A stretch of DNA of 64,000 nucleotides from contig JBDXGY010000006.1 in assembly GCA_039989895.1 (NCBI GenBank), positions 62,001 through 126,000 on the forward strand, given 5' to 3'. The position numbers were made by a program, and so were the translations under genes. Shown here in pieces: positions 10,351 through 19,485 of this stretch (the first letter of the stretch is position 1; each line of letters begins with the position of its first letter). Under the pieces are notes generated by a model. That model made no database searches. It was not told the origin of the DNA and saw only the letters and a list, made by a program, of their open reading frames with translations. This stretch comes from Hyphomicrobiales bacterium. GTDB taxonomy: Bacteria > Pseudomonadota > Alphaproteobacteria > Rhizobiales > JACESI01.

Positions 10351-11778
10351 TCACGGTAAATTAGCACTCTTTGCCGATGAGAATGCGGGAAGGGCAGAAC
10401 GCCATAGTGGTGGACGCAAGGTTTTATCCGGCGGTGTTTTGCCAATTTTTTTGATTACATGAAGGCACACAATAATTGAAATGATGCCAAAGACGACCGC
10501 ACCCACACCTTGTCCTGCAATAACGCCTTTGCTTTGCGCAAGAACAGAACCCGCCCATACAAACGGGATGGTGCCAATCGTAGCCTTGCCCCAGTTTAAG
10601 GCAGTTGAATAGACAGCAAACCCGAGATTGTTGAAGGCGGCATTGGCGACAAACATGGCACCATTAAACAGGAAGGATACAATCACAATATTGATAAAGA
10701 ACGCCATAAGAATGGCAGTTTCTCCTGTTGCTTTGAAGCTGTCGATTAGCATATCGCGCAGTAAATACATGATCAGCCAGATAGCGCAGGTATAGACCAA
10801 TGTGACAACAAGGCTGTCAGTGATTGTCCTTCTGACGCGGTCATATTCTGTGGCTCCATAATTTTGCCCAATGATCGGCCCAATGGCACCGGAGAGCGCA
10901 TAGATGAAACCAAACGCGACCGGAATAAGCCGTCCAATAATAGCCCAACCTGCCACAGCCTCATCTCCATAAGGGGCGATCGAGATCGTCACATAGGCGT
11001 TACCAACAGGCGTTGCTATATTGGTGAGAACAGCAGGCATGGCAATATTCATCAATTCACGCACATCATTGGTGAATTCGCTGAAGGATGGCATAGCAAG
11101 CATGTCGTGCACTTTTATAATGCCGTAAAGACCAATGAGAACGGTGACAAATCGGGCGATAACAGTGACATAGGCTGCGCCTTGAATACCAAGATCAAAC
11201 GTAAAAATGAAAATTGGATCAAGCACTGCGGCACAAATCCCACCGCCCAAGGTGACATACATGGCGCGCTTTGCATCACCAACTGAGCGAAGTAAACCTG
11301 AAGCGCCCATGCCCAATCCCATCAGTGGCATTGATGGAATGACAACTTGCAGGAAGTCTGTTGCAACTGCTCGGGTCTTTCCTTCTGCGCCTAAAAGGCC
11401 AACGGTCTGATCGATGAAGGGGAAGTAGAGGGCTGTGATGGCAGTCAGAACAAAGGCGACAAATAAAAGAGAAGAGCCTGACAATTTTCTTGCGCGCTCA
11501 CGGTCGCGCGCACCTAAGGCTCTTGATATGAGCGCGATGGCAGCAATCATGATGCCAATGGAAATAGAAATACTAAAGAAGATGATGGTTCCAGCATAAC
11601 CAACAGCGGCTGCAAGTTCTTGTTTTCCCAAAAGCGAGATATAAAAAAGATTGGCAAGATCGACCATAAAAATAGCCATCAGCCCAACGGTACTTGTGGA
11701 GGTCATAACCAATATGTGGCGCAGAAGAGAGCCTTGGACAAATTTTGGTGGTGGTGATTTCGAATGAGGTGATGTCAA
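10351..11778 (-). CDS. MATE family efflux transporter
   Basis: 475-residue inner-membrane protein with the repeated 6+6 helix pattern of multidrug-and-toxin-extrusion transporters. Near the N terminus are the family-typical segments MTSTSTVGLMAIFMVDLANLF-like helix 1 and a GALGARDRERARK-type cytoplasmic loop after helix 3. It would export cationic or amphipathic compounds using a Na+ or H+ gradient. The Kef-type antiporter gene lies 17 bases upstream on the same strand, so the pair probably shares a transcript. It is convergent with the patatin gene. Substrate unknown. Confidence 0.9.
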   Translation of the reverse strand: MTSPHSKSPPPKFVQGSLLRHILVMTSTSTVGLMAIFMVDLANLFYISLLGKQELAAAVGYAGTIIFFSISISIGIMIAAIALISRALGARDRERARKLSGSSLLFVAFVLTAITALYFPFIDQTVGLLGAEGKTRAVATDFLQVVIPSMPLMGLGMGASGLLRSVGDAKRAMYVTLGGGICAAVLDPIFIFTFDLGIQGAAYVTVIARFVTVLIGLYGIIKVHDMLAMPSFSEFTNDVRELMNIAMPAVLTNIATPVGNAYVTISIAPYGDEAVAGWAIIGRLIPVAFGFIYALSGAIGPIIGQNYGATEYDRVRRTITDSLVVTLVYTCAIWLIMYLLRDMLIDSFKATGETAILMAFFINIVIVSFLFNGAMFVANAAFNNLGFAVYSTALNWGKATIGTIPFVWAGSVLAQSKGVIAGQGVGAVVFGIISIIVCLHVIKKIGKTPPDKTLRPPLWRSALPAFSSAKSANLP

Positions 11779-11795
11779 GTTATGGGCGCCAAATT

Positions 11796-13661
11796 CTAAT
11801 CTGATATTTCGGTGATTTTTGCAGTCTCTTCAGACAGAACTTTTGCCTCTGTTTGCGGTTCTGTCAAAGGTTCAGGGACGAGTGTTTTTTGGAAGGCAAT
11901 ATCGGCAGCTGCGAATAGTCCTTTTGCCTGTTGTAGCTGTAAGCGGGCCATGTCGCGGCGGCGCACATCTTCGATTACAAAATCGGCGCGGTCCAGCGGC
12001 ACATCCATACCATCAAGTATGCCACGTCCCATCACAAGAGCGGATTCAAACATTTCGCGAATCTGGAAATCCACTTCCAATTCCATGAGCTCGAGCGTGT
12101 GCGCTCGATCATAGGCGCGGGCATAAATTTTTGTTTCAGGAAAGTGCTTGCGCACAAGACTGACAATTTCCTCGGTGCGCGAAGAAGTATCGCTACAAAC
12201 AGCAACAATACGAGCTTTTTGAATGCCCGCAGCGCGCAACACATCAAGCCTTCGTCCTTCACCATAATAGATGCGAAATCCAAAACGAGCAGCGCTTCTG
12301 ATGCGTTCTGCATTATGGTCAATAATGGTCACGGGAAGACCTTGTGCAAGAAGTGTCTGGCAGACGATCTGGCCAAACCGTCCGAAACCAATTACCAATA
12401 CAGAACCGTCAGCTCCTGCAAAATCCTCTTCCATCGTCTCTTCTTTGCTCTTGATTATGAGCCGATTGCCGATTGCAACGAAAAGCGGGGTGAGGGCCAT
12501 TGTGACGGTAACGATGGCCGTGATGATGGAGGCGAGTTCTATACTCACCACATGAGCGGCGACAGCGACAGAAAAGATAACAAAAGCAAACTCGCCAACT
12601 TGTGGCAGGAGAGCAGCAACTCGTATGGCATCATTGTGCGGGGAACCGACAATGCGAGCTGATGAATAGATAACAAGCCCTTTCACAATCATGATTGCTG
12701 GTGCCGCAAGCAGAATGGTTGCCCAGCTATTGAAAACGACGTCTAGATTAAGCGAAAGCCCAACAGCCATGAAAAACAGGCCAAGCAAGATGCCGCGAAA
12801 CGGTTCGATATTCGCTTCTAATTCGTGACGATAGGCGCTGTCAGCCAACATAACACCCGCGAAAAAAGCACCCATAGCCATAGAAAGGCCAACGGCTTGG
12901 GTCGCAAAACCTGCGCCAAGCACGACAAACAGCGCTACAACAATCATCATTTCTCGTGCGCCTGTGTTGGCAACAATTCGAAACAAGGGGTTGAGGCAAT
13001 AGCGGCCAATCAAAAACAAAGCTGCTATAACGCCAACTATCTGTAATGCAGCTTTTCCATCCAACGCAGCCGCGCTTGGGGCGGCCACTACATCTTTTAA
13101 AAATTCCGGAACGAGAAAAGGAATAATTGCTAAAATAGGAACAATTGCAATGTCTTGAAACAGCACAATTGAGAAGGATTTTTGTCCATACTTTGTGTTG
13201 AATTCACCTTTTTCATCGAGAATTTGCATAGCAAACGCAGTTGATGACAAAGCTAGGCCAAGCCCCACGAGCAAACTTGTCTTCCATGAATAATTCAATG
13301 CATAGCAAAGCCCACCAAGGATTAAAGCACTTAAGGTAACCTGAATAAGGCCGGCACCAAATATACCATGCCTTAGTGCCCAAAGCCGTGAGGGTTTAAG
13401 TTCGAGGCCAATGATGAACAGAAGAAATACGATGCCGAGTTCCGCAAAATGAAGAAGTTCAACCCCGTCACTCATACGTAGAGGTAGAGCGCCGATCACA
13501 ACGCCAGCGGCGAGGTATCCCAGAACAGTCCCCAAACCTAGCCGTTTAAAAATAGGCGCAAATATCACAGCGGCACCCAGCAATATTATTGCCTGGAACG
13601 CCAAACTATGGGCTACAACCTGTGAAGTTGCGTTTAATGTGGAAGTGGCATCAATAGCCAT
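11796..13661 (-). CDS. CPA2 family monovalent cation:proton antiporter (KefB/KefC-like)
   Basis: 621 residues. The N-terminal ~390 residues are a multi-helix Na+/H+ exchanger domain (LGTVLGYLAAGVVIGA, LALSSTAFAMQIL); the cytoplasmic part is a TrkA-N/RCK domain with the Rossmann motif GFGRFGQ. The architecture is that of KefB/KefC K+ efflux systems. The reading frame is open further upstream to 13793, but that would overlap the divergent pmbA-like gene. The ATG at 13661 has GGGGAA just upstream and gives a normal N terminus. No KefF/KefG-type ancillary gene is adjacent. The ion specificity is inferred from family. Confidence 0.9.
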   Translation of the reverse strand: MAIDATSTLNATSQVVAHSLAFQAIILLGAAVIFAPIFKRLGLGTVLGYLAAGVVIGALPLRMSDGVELLHFAELGIVFLLFIIGLELKPSRLWALRHGIFGAGLIQVTLSALILGGLCYALNYSWKTSLLVGLGLALSSTAFAMQILDEKGEFNTKYGQKSFSIVLFQDIAIVPILAIIPFLVPEFLKDVVAAPSAAALDGKAALQIVGVIAALFLIGRYCLNPLFRIVANTGAREMMIVVALFVVLGAGFATQAVGLSMAMGAFFAGVMLADSAYRHELEANIEPFRGILLGLFFMAVGLSLNLDVVFNSWATILLAAPAIMIVKGLVIYSSARIVGSPHNDAIRVAALLPQVGEFAFVIFSVAVAAHVVSIELASIITAIVTVTMALTPLFVAIGNRLIIKSKEETMEEDFAGADGSVLVIGFGRFGQIVCQTLLAQGLPVTIIDHNAERIRSAARFGFRIYYGEGRRLDVLRAAGIQKARIVAVCSDTSSRTEEIVSLVRKHFPETKIYARAYDRAHTLELMELEVDFQIREMFESALVMGRGILDGMDVPLDRADFVIEDVRRRDMARLQLQQAKGLFAAADIAFQKTLVPEPLTEPQTEAKVLSEETAKITEISD

Positions 13662-13757
13662 GGTTTCCCCTAAATAATAATCTATATATACGTCGTATAT
13701 AATTAATTCTAAGTCTATGCTTGTGAATATAGTTTCAAGACAAAATATGAGGTCATC

Positions 13758-15101
13758 ATGACAACACCCACCATTTCTGATTCGCTCGTTCAAAGGGCAT
13801 CCGCTTTGGTGGATGCTGCAAAAAAAGCGGGCGCGGATGCTGCAGATGCAGTTGTTGTATCTGGTCAGTCACTCGGTGTCGATGTTCGAATGGGAAAAGT
13901 GGAAGAAACTAACCGTTCAGAAAATGACGGTTTTTCTCTGCGTGTGTTCATAGGCTCCCGCACAGCGGCGATTTCTGCAAATGATGCAAGTGGTGTTGAG
14001 CAACTGGCAGCCCGTGCCGTTGCCATGGCAAAAGTTGCACCTGAAGACCCCTATGCGGGCTTGGCAGAAAATCACCGCTTGGCAAAAAAATTCCCAGACC
14101 TTGAAATGTTCGATGATGGCGAGATAGATGCGGGAGTATTGACTGATCTTGCTCGTGAGGCAGAAGAAGCGGCACTTGCGGTAAAAGATGTTTCTAATTC
14201 TGGAGGTGCGTCAGCTGGTTGGGGAACTGGTGGGCTTGTGCTTGTCACCTCTGACGGTTTTTGTGGCAGTTATCGTTCATCCAGCTTTTCAACATCAGTC
14301 TCTGTCGTTGCGGGTGAAGGCACTGGGATGGAAAGAGATTATGATTTTGACAGCAAGCGGCATTTTTCTGACCTTCGAGCGCCTGCCGAGATTGGCAAAG
14401 GAGCAGGCGAGCGGGCTGTCAAACGGTTGAACCCTCGTAAAGTGGATAGCCAAACACTCTCGGTTATCTATGATCCACGTGTTTCGACAGGCCTGATCGG
14501 CCATCTCGCTGGCGCGGTTAATGCGGCGTCTATTGCCCGTAAAACCAGTTTTTTGCGCGACGACATGGACAATCAGATTTTCCGTCCTGATGTGACCATT
14601 TCTGATGACCCACACCGATTGCGCGGCCTTGCCTCCCGTCCCTTCGATGGTGAGGGTGTGGCAGCTGAGGCGATGGATGTGATTAGAGAGGGTATTTTGA
14701 AAACATGGTTTCTTGATACAGCCACCTCCAAGGAGCTTGGTTTGCAGACTAATGGCCGTGCGTCGCGTGGGGGGGCAAACCCATCACCAGGGCGCACAAA
14801 TTTGACGCTTCATGCAGGCGAAAAATCACCAGAAGAAATGATCAAAGATATTGGCACAGGCCTTTATATCAATGAATTGATTGGCTCAGGCGTAAGCCTT
14901 GTAACGGGCGACTACAGTCGGGGAGTATCTGGTTTTTGGATTGAGAATGGAGAGATTGCTTATCCTGTGAGCGAAATCACAATTGCAGGTAATTTGCGCG
15001 ATATGTTCGCCCGTTTGGTGCCTGCTAATGATCTTGAATATCGTTTTTCCACAAATGCCCCGAGTATCTTGATTGAAAATATGGCTGTTGCCGGCAGATA
15101 A
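13758..15101 (+). CDS. pmbA: TldD/PmbA family protein (PmbA/TldE-like)
   Basis: 447 residues. TldD and TldE/PmbA form a heterodimeric metalloprotease; TldD carries the HExxxH zinc site. No HExxxH is present here, so this is the PmbA/TldE-type partner. Family features include the N-terminal VRMGKVEETNRSENDGFSLRVFI block and the C-terminal GVSGFWIENGEIAYPVSEIT block. TGAGGT precedes the ATG. It heads a rightward run (inositol monophosphatase family, DUF4170, acyltransferase, waaA, lpxK) that I recognise as a common Rhizobiales order; no functional link to lipid A is implied. Confidence 0.88.
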   Translation: MTTPTISDSLVQRASALVDAAKKAGADAADAVVVSGQSLGVDVRMGKVEETNRSENDGFSLRVFIGSRTAAISANDASGVEQLAARAVAMAKVAPEDPYAGLAENHRLAKKFPDLEMFDDGEIDAGVLTDLAREAEEAALAVKDVSNSGGASAGWGTGGLVLVTSDGFCGSYRSSSFSTSVSVVAGEGTGMERDYDFDSKRHFSDLRAPAEIGKGAGERAVKRLNPRKVDSQTLSVIYDPRVSTGLIGHLAGAVNAASIARKTSFLRDDMDNQIFRPDVTISDDPHRLRGLASRPFDGEGVAAEAMDVIREGILKTWFLDTATSKELGLQTNGRASRGGANPSPGRTNLTLHAGEKSPEEMIKDIGTGLYINELIGSGVSLVTGDYSRGVSGFWIENGEIAYPVSEITIAGNLRDMFARLVPANDLEYRFSTNAPSILIENMAVAGR

Positions 15102-15160
15102 GTGTAGAGCACTGTTATGGCTTTTATGAAAAGTATTGCCCCTGTCCGGAGGACAAAACC

Positions 15161-15949
15161 TTGAACGATGTGGAACTAGTTATTAAAGCCGCCCGCGCGG
15201 CGGGTGATATTGGGCTGGGTTATTTCAAAAAAAATCCTGATGTGTGGACGAAAGGTAATAGTTCTCCAGTATCAGAAGCTGACATAGCGATTGATAAATA
15301 TTTGCAAGAAACACTTCTTACGGCGCGACCTGACTATGGATGGCTATCGGAAGAAACAGAAGACAATGAAGGCCGCCTTTCTAAAGATCGGGTTTTTATT
15401 GTTGATCCAATCGACGGCACCAGAGGGTTCATTGAAGGCACTGAAAATTGGATGGTTTCAATTGCAATCGTTGAAAAGGGTAAGCCGATTGTCGGTGTTC
15501 TCTATGGACCAGTGTTGGATAAACTTTATGTTGCAACCTTGGGCGGAGGGGCAACATGCAACGGAAAAGATATTTCTCCCGCAATAGGCCCAGCATTATC
15601 GGATGGTGAATATGCCATTCCAGCGCGGATCGCTCAATCAATACAGGATAGTCTGCAGACCCAAATGACACGGTCACGCCATATTCATTCTCTGGCCTAT
15701 CGCATTGCACTTGTAGCTGATGGCGGATTGGCCGGAACGATTGCACGACCAACTGCGGAAGACTGGGATGTTGCTGCAGCAGATTTGATTTTGCGGGAGG
15801 CTGGCGGTGCCTTTACTGACCTCGATGGCGCGCCGCCAGTCTATAATCGCTTCAACACACAGCATGATTGGCTTCTAGCGAGCGGTGAAGCAGTTAAAAT
15901 ACCCTTGAAAAATGCTGTGATAGACGCGATAGAAAGAACAGCTATCTAG
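15161..15949 (+). CDS. Inositol monophosphatase family protein (CysQ/SuhB-like)
   Basis: 262-residue Mg2+-dependent sugar/nucleotide phosphatase. Motif 1 is DPIDGTRGFIEG, and motif 2 is EDWDVAAADLILREAGG with the metal-binding Asp; the upstream WLSEETEDN supplies the metal-binding Glu. The start is TTG at 15161, supported by a strong CCGGAGGAC about 8 bases upstream and by the absence of a nearby ATG. The candidate activities are 3'(2'),5'-bisphosphate nucleotidase (CysQ) or inositol-1-phosphatase; motifs do not separate these, though I recall the gene at this position in rhizobia usually being annotated CysQ-like. Confidence 0.87.
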   Translation: MNDVELVIKAARAAGDIGLGYFKKNPDVWTKGNSSPVSEADIAIDKYLQETLLTARPDYGWLSEETEDNEGRLSKDRVFIVDPIDGTRGFIEGTENWMVSIAIVEKGKPIVGVLYGPVLDKLYVATLGGGATCNGKDISPAIGPALSDGEYAIPARIAQSIQDSLQTQMTRSRHIHSLAYRIALVADGGLAGTIARPTAEDWDVAAADLILREAGGAFTDLDGAPPVYNRFNTQHDWLLASGEAVKIPLKNAVIDAIERTAI

Positions 15950-15974
15950 TTGTGCTAATTGATGGAGATACTCT

Positions 15975-16214
15975 ATGACTGATAATGCGAAAGATGAAAA
16001 ACAGCTCTTGCATATGGTTTTTGGTGGTGAGTTGGAGAAATTGTCCAGCAATACGTTCAAAAATTTGGATGATCTTGATATCGTTGGTATCTACCCAAAT
16101 TATGAAAAAGCCTATGCAATTTGGAAGCAAAAAGCACAGGGGACCGTGGATAACGCTCACATGCGCTATTTCATTGTTCATATGCATCGTCTTTTAGATC
16201 CAGATGACGAATAA
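15975..16214 (+). CDS. DUF4170 domain protein
   Basis: 79-residue soluble acidic protein, recognised as DUF4170 from length, from the segment VGIYPNYEKAYAIWKQKAQ and from its position between an inositol monophosphatase family gene and a DUF374 acyltransferase gene. The ribosome-binding site GGAGA precedes the ATG. Function unknown; its constant association with the waaA-lpxK block in Rhizobiales suggests an accessory role in lipid A/Kdo assembly, which is inference only. Confidence 0.85.
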   Translation: MTDNAKDEKQLLHMVFGGELEKLSSNTFKNLDDLDIVGIYPNYEKAYAIWKQKAQGTVDNAHMRYFIVHMHRLLDPDDE

Positions 16215-16241
16215 GCTACTCGTTATTCAATAATAGAAAGC

Positions 16242-16949
16242 ATGGCAAACATGCTAAAATCACTACAAGGTCTACGTTTCACAGGCAAAGTGCTGGCAAA
16301 TTATTTTAAATTTGTCACGTTAAGTTCCCGTATGACCGGCAGTATGGAACCTCATTTCGCCGAAGTTGAGGGCAACCTTCCTGCCATTTTCACTTTCTGG
16401 CATGGCGAGCAGTTTCTTATTCCAACTGTTGTTGCTGGGCGTTTGCCATTATGTGCGCTTGTATCCCGCAATCGCGATGGCGAAATACAGGCGGCTGCCC
16501 TTGAATCTTTTGGCGTTCAAACAATTCGTGGCTCTGGCGGCCGTAACCGTGCACGGACCATATCGAAAGGTGGTGTGCAAAGTTCATTGGAAATTCTCAG
16601 CGCCCTCGAAAACGGCATCAGCACATGCATGACGGCCAATGTGCCGCATGGGCCAGCGCGTAAGGTTGGTAAAGGTGTAATCGCGTTGGCAAAATTTTCT
16701 GGCAGACCGATTTATCCAGTTTCTCATGTTACCAGCAAAAACATGTTTATTGATTCTTGGGACAAAGCTGCCATCAATTTGCCGTTTTCAAAGGCTGCAT
16801 TCATATTAGGTAAGCCTTTATGGGTTGATTGTGCAGCCGACAAAAACGCTTTAGAGGATTATAGGCAGAAACTTGAGAAAGAATTGCTTCGCATAACAGT
16901 GGAAGCACAGCGCCTTGTCGGCGTGACAAGAAACAGGGAAAGTAATTGA
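16242..16949 (+). CDS. Lysophospholipid acyltransferase-like protein (DUF374)
   Basis: 235 residues of the DUF374 branch of the LPLAT/LpxL superfamily. WHGEQ near residue 48 fits the catalytic HX4D/E-type block; the glycine-rich SRNRDGEIQAAALESFGVQTIRGSGGRNRA and the TANVPHGPARKVGKG block are family features. In relatives I recall an Asp where Asn occurs in TANVP. No obvious transmembrane helix beyond the hydrophobic N-terminal stretch. It sits directly before waaA (3-base gap), so a role in acylating a lipid A or phospholipid intermediate is plausible but unproven. Confidence 0.82.
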   Translation: MANMLKSLQGLRFTGKVLANYFKFVTLSSRMTGSMEPHFAEVEGNLPAIFTFWHGEQFLIPTVVAGRLPLCALVSRNRDGEIQAAALESFGVQTIRGSGGRNRARTISKGGVQSSLEILSALENGISTCMTANVPHGPARKVGKGVIALAKFSGRPIYPVSHVTSKNMFIDSWDKAAINLPFSKAAFILGKPLWVDCAADKNALEDYRQKLEKELLRITVEAQRLVGVTRNRESN

Positions 16950-16952
16950 AGA

Positions 16953-18263
16953 ATGTCTGATCTTGTTTCGCGGCTAGCCCTGAATATTTATGGGGGGTTT
17001 GGATATGTTGCCATGCCCTTTGCTGGTGCTTTTGTACGTTGGCGTGCAGCAAAGGGAAAAGAAGATCTCGACCGTATCAAGGAGCGTTATGGATTTGCAT
17101 CCGTTAATACCAGCAACCGCATATGCATTTGGGTGCATGCTGCCAGTCTAGGGGAAACCCGCGCAGTCTTGCCGCTTATCAGACACTTTATTGAAATGCG
17201 CTTCGAGGTCGTCTTTACAACGGTAACCGTGACGGCAGCTCGTATCGCCGAGATTGAGCTTCCTAAAGGCGCTACCCATCAATATGCCCCTCTTGACTTG
17301 AAGCCTTTTCTCAAGCGCTTTTTAAAACACTGGAAGCCGTCAATGGCGATTTTTGTTGAGTCTGAACTATGGCCAACAACGATAATGGAACTCAGCCATC
17401 AGAATATCCCGCAAGTGCTTGTGAATGCCCGTATGTCGGCGCGTTCATTTAAGCGATGGAAACAATTTGATGTGGTCTCAAATGCGCTATTTGAAAATAT
17501 TAGCCTGTCAATTGCACAAACCAAAGAGGACGCGGCGCGCTTTAAAGAACTGGGTATTCATTCGGTTATCAATTCAGGAAATTTAAAATTCGACTCTGAT
17601 CTGCCAGAGGTGGATGTTGCCCAATTGGCAAAGCTTCAAGAAGCGATTGGCGAACGCCCGGTCTGGCTTGCTGCCAGCACCCATGACCGCGAAGAATTGA
17701 TTGTTGCTAAAGCACACATCTTGTTGAAGCGCATCTTTCCCAATTTGTTGACGATCATTGCACCACGCCATCCCAATCGCGCGGAAAAAATAACAAATGA
17801 GCTGACCGCTTTGAATTTAAAAGTTGGACAGCGTAGCACTGGCGCATTACCTGCCGCGGACGAAGATATTTACATAGCTGATACAATTGGTGAATTGGGC
17901 CTGTTTTACCGATTGGCACCATGTAGTCTGATCGGGGGATCTTTAGTGCCGCATGGAGGTCAAAATCCAATCGAGCCTGCACGTCTTGGTTCTGCTATCA
18001 TCCATGGGCCAAATGTTGCGAATTTTTCCAATATTTATGATGTTTTTTCCAAGCAAGGTGGTTGCTTGTGCGTCCACAACAGTGAGGAACTCGTGCGCGG
18101 TGTTGCAGCTTTGCTAAAAAACTCAGAAGAAATCGAACGCATAACAGTGGCTGCAAAATCTTCGTTGAGTGAATTTAGTGGCGCTTTGGAACGCACGAAT
18201 AAAGCCCTTATGCCTTATCTTAATCCGCTTATTATCACCGAACGCTTGGCGGAAAATAGATGA
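16953..18263 (+). CDS. waaA: 3-deoxy-D-manno-octulosonic acid (Kdo) transferase WaaA
   Basis: 436-residue GT30 enzyme that adds Kdo from CMP-Kdo to the lipid IV-A precursor at the inner face of the cytoplasmic membrane. It has a hydrophobic N-terminal anchor, the catalytic-Glu motif in WVHAASLGETRAVLPLI, and the C-terminal donor-binding segment GGSLVPHGGQNPIEPARLG. Length is normal. It overlaps lpxK by 4 bases (ATGA at 18260), and both act on the same pathway. The number of Kdo residues added cannot be read from sequence. Confidence 0.95.
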   Translation: MSDLVSRLALNIYGGFGYVAMPFAGAFVRWRAAKGKEDLDRIKERYGFASVNTSNRICIWVHAASLGETRAVLPLIRHFIEMRFEVVFTTVTVTAARIAEIELPKGATHQYAPLDLKPFLKRFLKHWKPSMAIFVESELWPTTIMELSHQNIPQVLVNARMSARSFKRWKQFDVVSNALFENISLSIAQTKEDAARFKELGIHSVINSGNLKFDSDLPEVDVAQLAKLQEAIGERPVWLAASTHDREELIVAKAHILLKRIFPNLLTIIAPRHPNRAEKITNELTALNLKVGQRSTGALPAADEDIYIADTIGELGLFYRLAPCSLIGGSLVPHGGQNPIEPARLGSAIIHGPNVANFSNIYDVFSKQGGCLCVHNSEELVRGVAALLKNSEEIERITVAAKSSLSEFSGALERTNKALMPYLNPLIITERLAENR

Positions 18264-19261
18264 GCGCGCCAGCCTTCTGGTGGCGTGCAAGAGGAGTGCT
18301 AAGCTCTCTTCTTTCTCCTGTCTCTTTCATTTATGCGCTTGTCGCTGATCGGCCTTTTGGTAAGGGAAAAATATCAAAAATTCCCATTTTATGTATTGGC
18401 AATTTTGTTGTTGGAGGTGCGGGTAAAACACCGCTGGCCATCGCGTTGTGCAAGCGTTTGATAAAAGAGGGCAAGAAGCCGGTTTTCCTGACGCGCGGGT
18501 ATGGGGGGACATTGAGCGGACCCCATCTGGTTGATGGTGACACTAACAGCGCAAAATCGGTCGGTGATGAGCCGTTATTATTATGCCAATATGCACCAAC
18601 AGTAATCGCAGCTGACCGTGTCGCCGGTGTGGACTTCATAGTTTCAAATCTGACTGCGGATGTCATTTTGATGGATGATGGGTTTCAAAGTGCGAAGATA
18701 AAACCAGCGTCTTCTATGCTTGTGGTGGACAGTGCGCGTGGTTTAGGTAATGGCTACGTTATCCCTGCAGGGCCGCTGCGCGCGCGATTATCAACCCAGA
18801 TTGCTTATGCGGATTGTCTTGTTGTTATTAAAGGCAGTGCGCCTGTGGCTGCAAGCACGGCACGGCTTATTGATCAGTTCAAACAACTTGGTAAGCCGGT
18901 AAATTTGGCGAGATTATTGCCCGTGCTCAGCAATGAATTGCCAGCAAAAGCAATCGCTTTTTCAGGCATCGGCCATCCGCCGAAATTTTTTCAATCCCTG
19001 CGAACCAGCGGCGTTGAACTGGTTGAAGAAATCGGTTTTCCAGATCATCATTTTTTCACGGAACAAGAAGCCGAACACCTGCTTGAAATGGCAGAAAAAA
19101 TGAAAGTGGATCTTGTGACAACATCCAAAGATGCTATCCGCTTGAAAGGATCGACTGGCGCACTCGCTCGTTTGGCTGATGTGGCTCAGGTTTTTGAAGT
19201 TGATGTCGTCTTTGAGGAAAGTGGTGATATCGACGCGCAGTTATCAGCGCTTATGTCTTAG
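18260..19261 (+). CDS. lpxK: Tetraacyldisaccharide 4'-kinase LpxK
   Basis: 333 residues. Phosphorylates the 4' position of the lipid A disaccharide to form lipid IV-A. The Walker A motif GNFVVGGAGKTPLAIAL is at about 47-63, followed by the family markers LTRGYGG, VGDEPLLL and ILMDDGFQ. A hydrophobic N-terminal helix anchors it to the membrane. Its stop codon overlaps that of the convergent DUF2093 gene by 4 bases (TTAG). The waaA-lpxK coupling is the standard arrangement. Confidence 0.95.
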   Translation: MSAPAFWWRARGVLSSLLSPVSFIYALVADRPFGKGKISKIPILCIGNFVVGGAGKTPLAIALCKRLIKEGKKPVFLTRGYGGTLSGPHLVDGDTNSAKSVGDEPLLLCQYAPTVIAADRVAGVDFIVSNLTADVILMDDGFQSAKIKPASSMLVVDSARGLGNGYVIPAGPLRARLSTQIAYADCLVVIKGSAPVAASTARLIDQFKQLGKPVNLARLLPVLSNELPAKAIAFSGIGHPPKFFQSLRTSGVELVEEIGFPDHHFFTEQEAEHLLEMAEKMKVDLVTTSKDAIRLKGSTGALARLADVAQVFEVDVVFEESGDIDAQLSALMS

Positions 19262-19476
19262 CCCTTGAGTGTTTCAAGATGCCGTTTGAGGGATGCATCC
19301 ACATCCACATAGGCTTCCTGACGTTCGACGTTCCAATATTTCAAATCGTCCACGGGGATGACCTGATTGGTAACAGCGCAGCGTACAAAGGTGCCAGATG
19401 ACAGGACATGAAAGTCTGCGTGATCGTATTTTATGCGAGCCTCGCCGCCGGAGGTTGGTATATTAAAACGGTTCAT
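19258..19476 (-). CDS. DUF2093 domain protein
   Basis: 72-residue protein matching DUF2093 by length and by the sequences YDHADFHVLSSGTFVRCAVT and LKYWNVERQEAYVD. Function unknown. It lies between lpxK (convergent, stop codons overlapping) and mutL (same strand, 9 bases upstream), as in other Rhizobiales as I recall them, and probably shares the mutL transcript. Confidence 0.85.
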   Translation of the reverse strand: MNRFNIPTSGGEARIKYDHADFHVLSSGTFVRCAVTNQVIPVDDLKYWNVERQEAYVDVDASLKRHLETLKG

Positions 19477-19485
19477 ATCTAATTT

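Noticed and set aside
13662-13793. An N-terminal extension of 44 residues on the Kef-type antiporter
   Set aside because: It would overlap the divergent pmbA-like gene; the ATG at 13661 has a strong ribosome-binding site and a normal family N terminus.
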